The notes beneath the pieces are model-generated. The model searched no databases, was not told the DNA's origin, and was given only the letters and a program-made list of their open reading frames with translations. Positions 61,774 to 64,000 of a DNA stretch of 64,000 bases are shown piece by piece. Source of the stretch: Pedobacter lusitanus (GTDB lineage Bacteria; Bacteroidota; Bacteroidia; Sphingobacteriales; Sphingobacteriaceae). Every line of letters begins with the position of its first letter. Within the stretch, counting starts at the first letter, position 1. A program made the translations under genes and the position numbers. The stretch is taken from assembly GCF_040026395.1 (NCBI RefSeq), contig NZ_CP157278.1, forward strand, positions 2,604,001 through 2,668,000. The letters are read 5' to 3'.

Positions 61774-63729
61774 ATGTTTGAAAATCTTTTCAGAAAAAAG
61801 TCTATCACTAAAATACTAGAAGATGCCGAAAAGGGCTATGGTGATCATGGCGCATCTTTAAATAAAACACTCGGTGTAAGAGACCTGACTGCATTCGGAA
61901 TTGCCGCAATTATCGGTGCCGGGATTTTCAGTACAATTGGAAAAGCAAGTGCCGACGGAGGTCCTGCGGTAATTTTCTTATTTATTTTCACCGCTGTAGC
62001 CTGTAGTTTTGCAGCATTTGCCTATGCAGAGTTTGCTTCTATGGTTCCTGTTTCGGGGAGTGCATATACTTATTCTTATGTTGCTTTTGGAGAACTGGTG
62101 GCCTGGATTATCGGGTGGTCGCTCATTATGGAGTATGCTATTGGTAATATTACTGTAGCCATCTCCTGGTCTGATTATTTTACGGGACTGCTCTCCTCCA
62201 TTCAGATCCCCGCATTAGGCATCAAAGGTATCAATCTGCCCGACTGGATGACGATGGATTATCTGACAGCATTTAACGGGCATAAACATGCTGAAGCTTT
62301 ATTAAATGCAGGCAAGAGCTTTGCTAACCTGGATGATGCAACCCGCATTGCGAATAACGCCTGGACTACAGCTCCTACCATTGGTGGTTTCCATATCGTC
62401 GCTGACTTACCTGCTTTAGGTATTATCATCCTGATAACCTGGCTGGTTTACAGAGGAATGAAAGAGTCTAAAAATGCCAGTAACGCCATGGTCATTGTAA
62501 AACTGGCTGTAATCTTACTGGTTCTTTCTGTAGGTATATTCTATATTGATGTTCAAAACTGGAATCCTTTTGCACCTAATGGTGTTTCTGGTATTCTCAA
62601 AGGTGTTTCGGCTGTATTCTTTGCTTATATAGGCTTTGATGCTATTTCTACCACTGCTGAAGAGTGTAAAAACCCGCAGAGAGATCTACCAAGAGGGATG
62701 ATGTGGGCAATTATTATCTGTACTATCCTTTACGTAGCTATTGCACTGGTTTTAACCGGGATTGTAAGATATGACCTGCTTGCAGTGGGTGATCCGCTGG
62801 CTTTTGTATTTGATCATATCAACCTGAAACTGATGAGCGGAATCATTGCTGTCAGTGCAGTATTTGCTATGGCCAGTGTATTGCTTGTTTTTCAAATGGG
62901 ACAACCCAGAATCTGGATGAGCATGAGCCGCGACGGGCTATTACCCAAAAGATTTTCTAAAATCCACCCGGTTTATAAGACACCTTCATTTGCAACTATT
63001 GTAGTTGGTTTTGTCGTTGCCGTTCCTTCTTTGTTTATGAACCTGACTATCGTTACAGATTTATGTTCGATTGGTACTTTATTCGCTTTTGTACTGGTAT
63101 GTGCCGGAGTATTGGTTTTACAAAACAAACCTGATATCCAGAGAGGTAAATTCAGAACTCCTTATGTGAATTCAAAATTTATTATTCCTGTAGTATTCAT
63201 TGGTGTGATCATTTCTGGCTTTGTGTTCTTCAAGACAGAGACGACGGAATTTATCACCAATAAAACTAAAGTACATGATCCGATAAGTTTACTGACTTCA
63301 CTGAATAAAACTGAACTGGCTACTATCCAGACGGAGATTAAAGCAGAGCAGAAATTATTAAATGTGGTAGAAAAGAATATTGATGCTGAAGCTTATCTGA
63401 ACGGCCTGACCACAGAACAATATCAGAGCTTTATAGATAGAAGTACGATCAGTGCTGACAAGAAATTTGAAAGCGGCTGGGCTTTATTTAAACATAAAAT
63501 CCCAATGTGGATCTTTTTTGTCATGTGTTTAGTAATTACTTATTACTGTATCACCAAAAACTTATCTCTGATCCCTGTACTGGGATTAATGAGCTGTCTT
63601 TATATGATGTGTGAACTGGGTATATCCAACTGGATAGGATTTGGCATCTGGCTGGTTATCGGGCTGGTCGTTTATTTCCTGTATGGTTTTCACCATAGCA
63701 AGCTGAATGTGAAGAATAGTGTGGATTAA
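61774..63729 (+). CDS. APC family amino acid permease with large extra loops
   Basis: A 651-residue relative of the tandem permeases at 29-32 kb, sharing AFGIAAIIGAGIFSTIG and FFAYIGFDAISTTAEECKNPQRDLP. It is about 160 residues longer. One insert (about 150-205, MTMDYLTAFNGHKHAEALLNAG) lies between early helices. A second, hydrophilic and helix-forming, of about 100 residues (near 490-590, SLNKTELATIQTEIKAEQKL) lies before the last helices. These would be extracytosolic or cytosolic domains. The substrate is unknown. A strong terminator follows at 63741. Confidence 0.88.
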   Translation: MFENLFRKKSITKILEDAEKGYGDHGASLNKTLGVRDLTAFGIAAIIGAGIFSTIGKASADGGPAVIFLFIFTAVACSFAAFAYAEFASMVPVSGSAYTYSYVAFGELVAWIIGWSLIMEYAIGNITVAISWSDYFTGLLSSIQIPALGIKGINLPDWMTMDYLTAFNGHKHAEALLNAGKSFANLDDATRIANNAWTTAPTIGGFHIVADLPALGIIILITWLVYRGMKESKNASNAMVIVKLAVILLVLSVGIFYIDVQNWNPFAPNGVSGILKGVSAVFFAYIGFDAISTTAEECKNPQRDLPRGMMWAIIICTILYVAIALVLTGIVRYDLLAVGDPLAFVFDHINLKLMSGIIAVSAVFAMASVLLVFQMGQPRIWMSMSRDGLLPKRFSKIHPVYKTPSFATIVVGFVVAVPSLFMNLTIVTDLCSIGTLFAFVLVCAGVLVLQNKPDIQRGKFRTPYVNSKFIIPVVFIGVIISGFVFFKTETTEFITNKTKVHDPISLLTSLNKTELATIQTEIKAEQKLLNVVEKNIDAEAYLNGLTTEQYQSFIDRSTISADKKFESGWALFKHKIPMWIFFVMCLVITYYCITKNLSLIPVLGLMSCLYMMCELGISNWIGFGIWLVIGLVVYFLYGFHHSKLNVKNSVD

Positions 63730-63740
63730 CAGCGCTGAGA

Positions 63741-63793
63741 CTAAAAAAGAAACCCGTCCTCTGAAATGATCAGGAGACGGGTTTCTTTTTTAG
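63741..63793. terminator. Terminator after the long permease
   Basis: CTAAAAAAGAAACCCGTC pairs with GACGGGTTTCTTTTTTAG, an 18-bp perfect outer stem with A and T runs at the two ends. The remaining bases to 64000 hold no gene that I can support. Confidence 0.85.
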
Positions 63794-64000
63794 ATCGAAT
63801 TACGATTATAGAAATTAGTAAGGTAACACATATTGCTGATGACCCGGTTCCGGGTCAGTAAATCTGAACATCAATGCCTGTATAAAACCCACACAAAAAC
63901 AGCTAAAAAACTGACAATGATTGATTTAATGTTTTTTTAAATAAACAAATTCCTACAGTTTTGCCAATCAGAAAACCTGGATCCGGTAATCAATACACTC

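Noticed and set aside
63816..63930. Minus-strand frame ending FRFTDPEPGHQQYVLPY
   Set aside because: Only about 36 codons, with an in-frame stop just upstream and no convincing start; I cannot tell a gene remnant from chance.
1..64000. CRISPR array, prophage, insertion sequence or defence island
   Set aside because: No regularly spaced repeats, no transposase or integrase frames and no cas or restriction-modification genes were seen on either strand.

Overview
This window looks like chromosomal DNA from a Sphingobacteriaceae-type Bacteroidota, most likely Pedobacter or a close relative. The evidence is an AT-rich sequence, TonB and carboxypeptidase-like outer-membrane proteins, a PorT homologue, the Bacteroidota order ubiE/porT ... 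nadK/DUF6089/uppS/bamA/ompH/ompH/murI, long Bacteroidota-type PurF and ClpC, and several exact copies of the Bacteroidota -7 promoter element TAnnTTTG. The genus is an inference. I see no rRNA, tRNA, CRISPR array, prophage or transposase. Most of the window is ordinary housekeeping and transport sequence.

Layout. 0-3.3 kb: fabI, a carboxypeptidase-regulatory-domain protein and a radical SAM protein. 3.3-14.5 kb: clpC, a Crp/Fnr regulator, a DUF4406 protein, an ettA gene broken by one extra C in a C7 tract, a large TonB-family receptor, a DUF1456 protein and a DbpA-like helicase. 14.7-18.7 kb: a trehalose module (GH15 hydrolase facing a fused OtsA-OtsB). 19-26.7 kb: YkuK, an amt/porin/DUF4468-like operon, an SRPBCC protein, a YhcC-type radical SAM protein and an amino acid permease. 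26.9-33.1 kb: membrane pyrophosphatase, two tandem near-identical APC permeases and MarC. 33.2-39.2 kb (minus strand): sugar MFS, dCMP deaminase, guaA, a periplasmic-binding-fold lipoprotein and an RNA m5C methyltransferase. 39.4-46.2 kb is the more accessory part: LysE, a PixA/AidA protein, a thioredoxin, an Imm59-like orphan immunity gene behind a truncated ORF, purF, a methyltransferase and an alginate-lyase-like lipoprotein. 46.7-58.4 kb (minus strand): cell-envelope cluster from ubiE down to murI. 58.5-63.7 kb (plus strand): engB, a UbiA prenyltransferase, an M3 peptidase and a third APC permease.

How genes work together. The ubiE-to-murI block joins menaquinone methylation, PorT, NAD kinase, undecaprenyl-diphosphate synthesis, BamA and two Skp/OmpH chaperones with glutamate racemase, so it serves envelope building. 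The engB-side UbiA protein fits the same quinone pathway. OtsA-OtsB makes trehalose and the GH15 enzyme may break it down. Amt and the porin probably form an ammonium uptake unit.

The most unusual signal is a pair of about 78-bp hairpins (3549-3626 and 46601-46678), each between convergent genes. They share an identical 26-nt loop, but their 26-bp stems are unrelated in sequence. Other points of interest are the ettA frameshift, two matched operator-like palindromes before the sugar MFS gene, three near-identical gene-oriented terminators at 40.8-42.0 kb, and a probable toxin-immunity relic.
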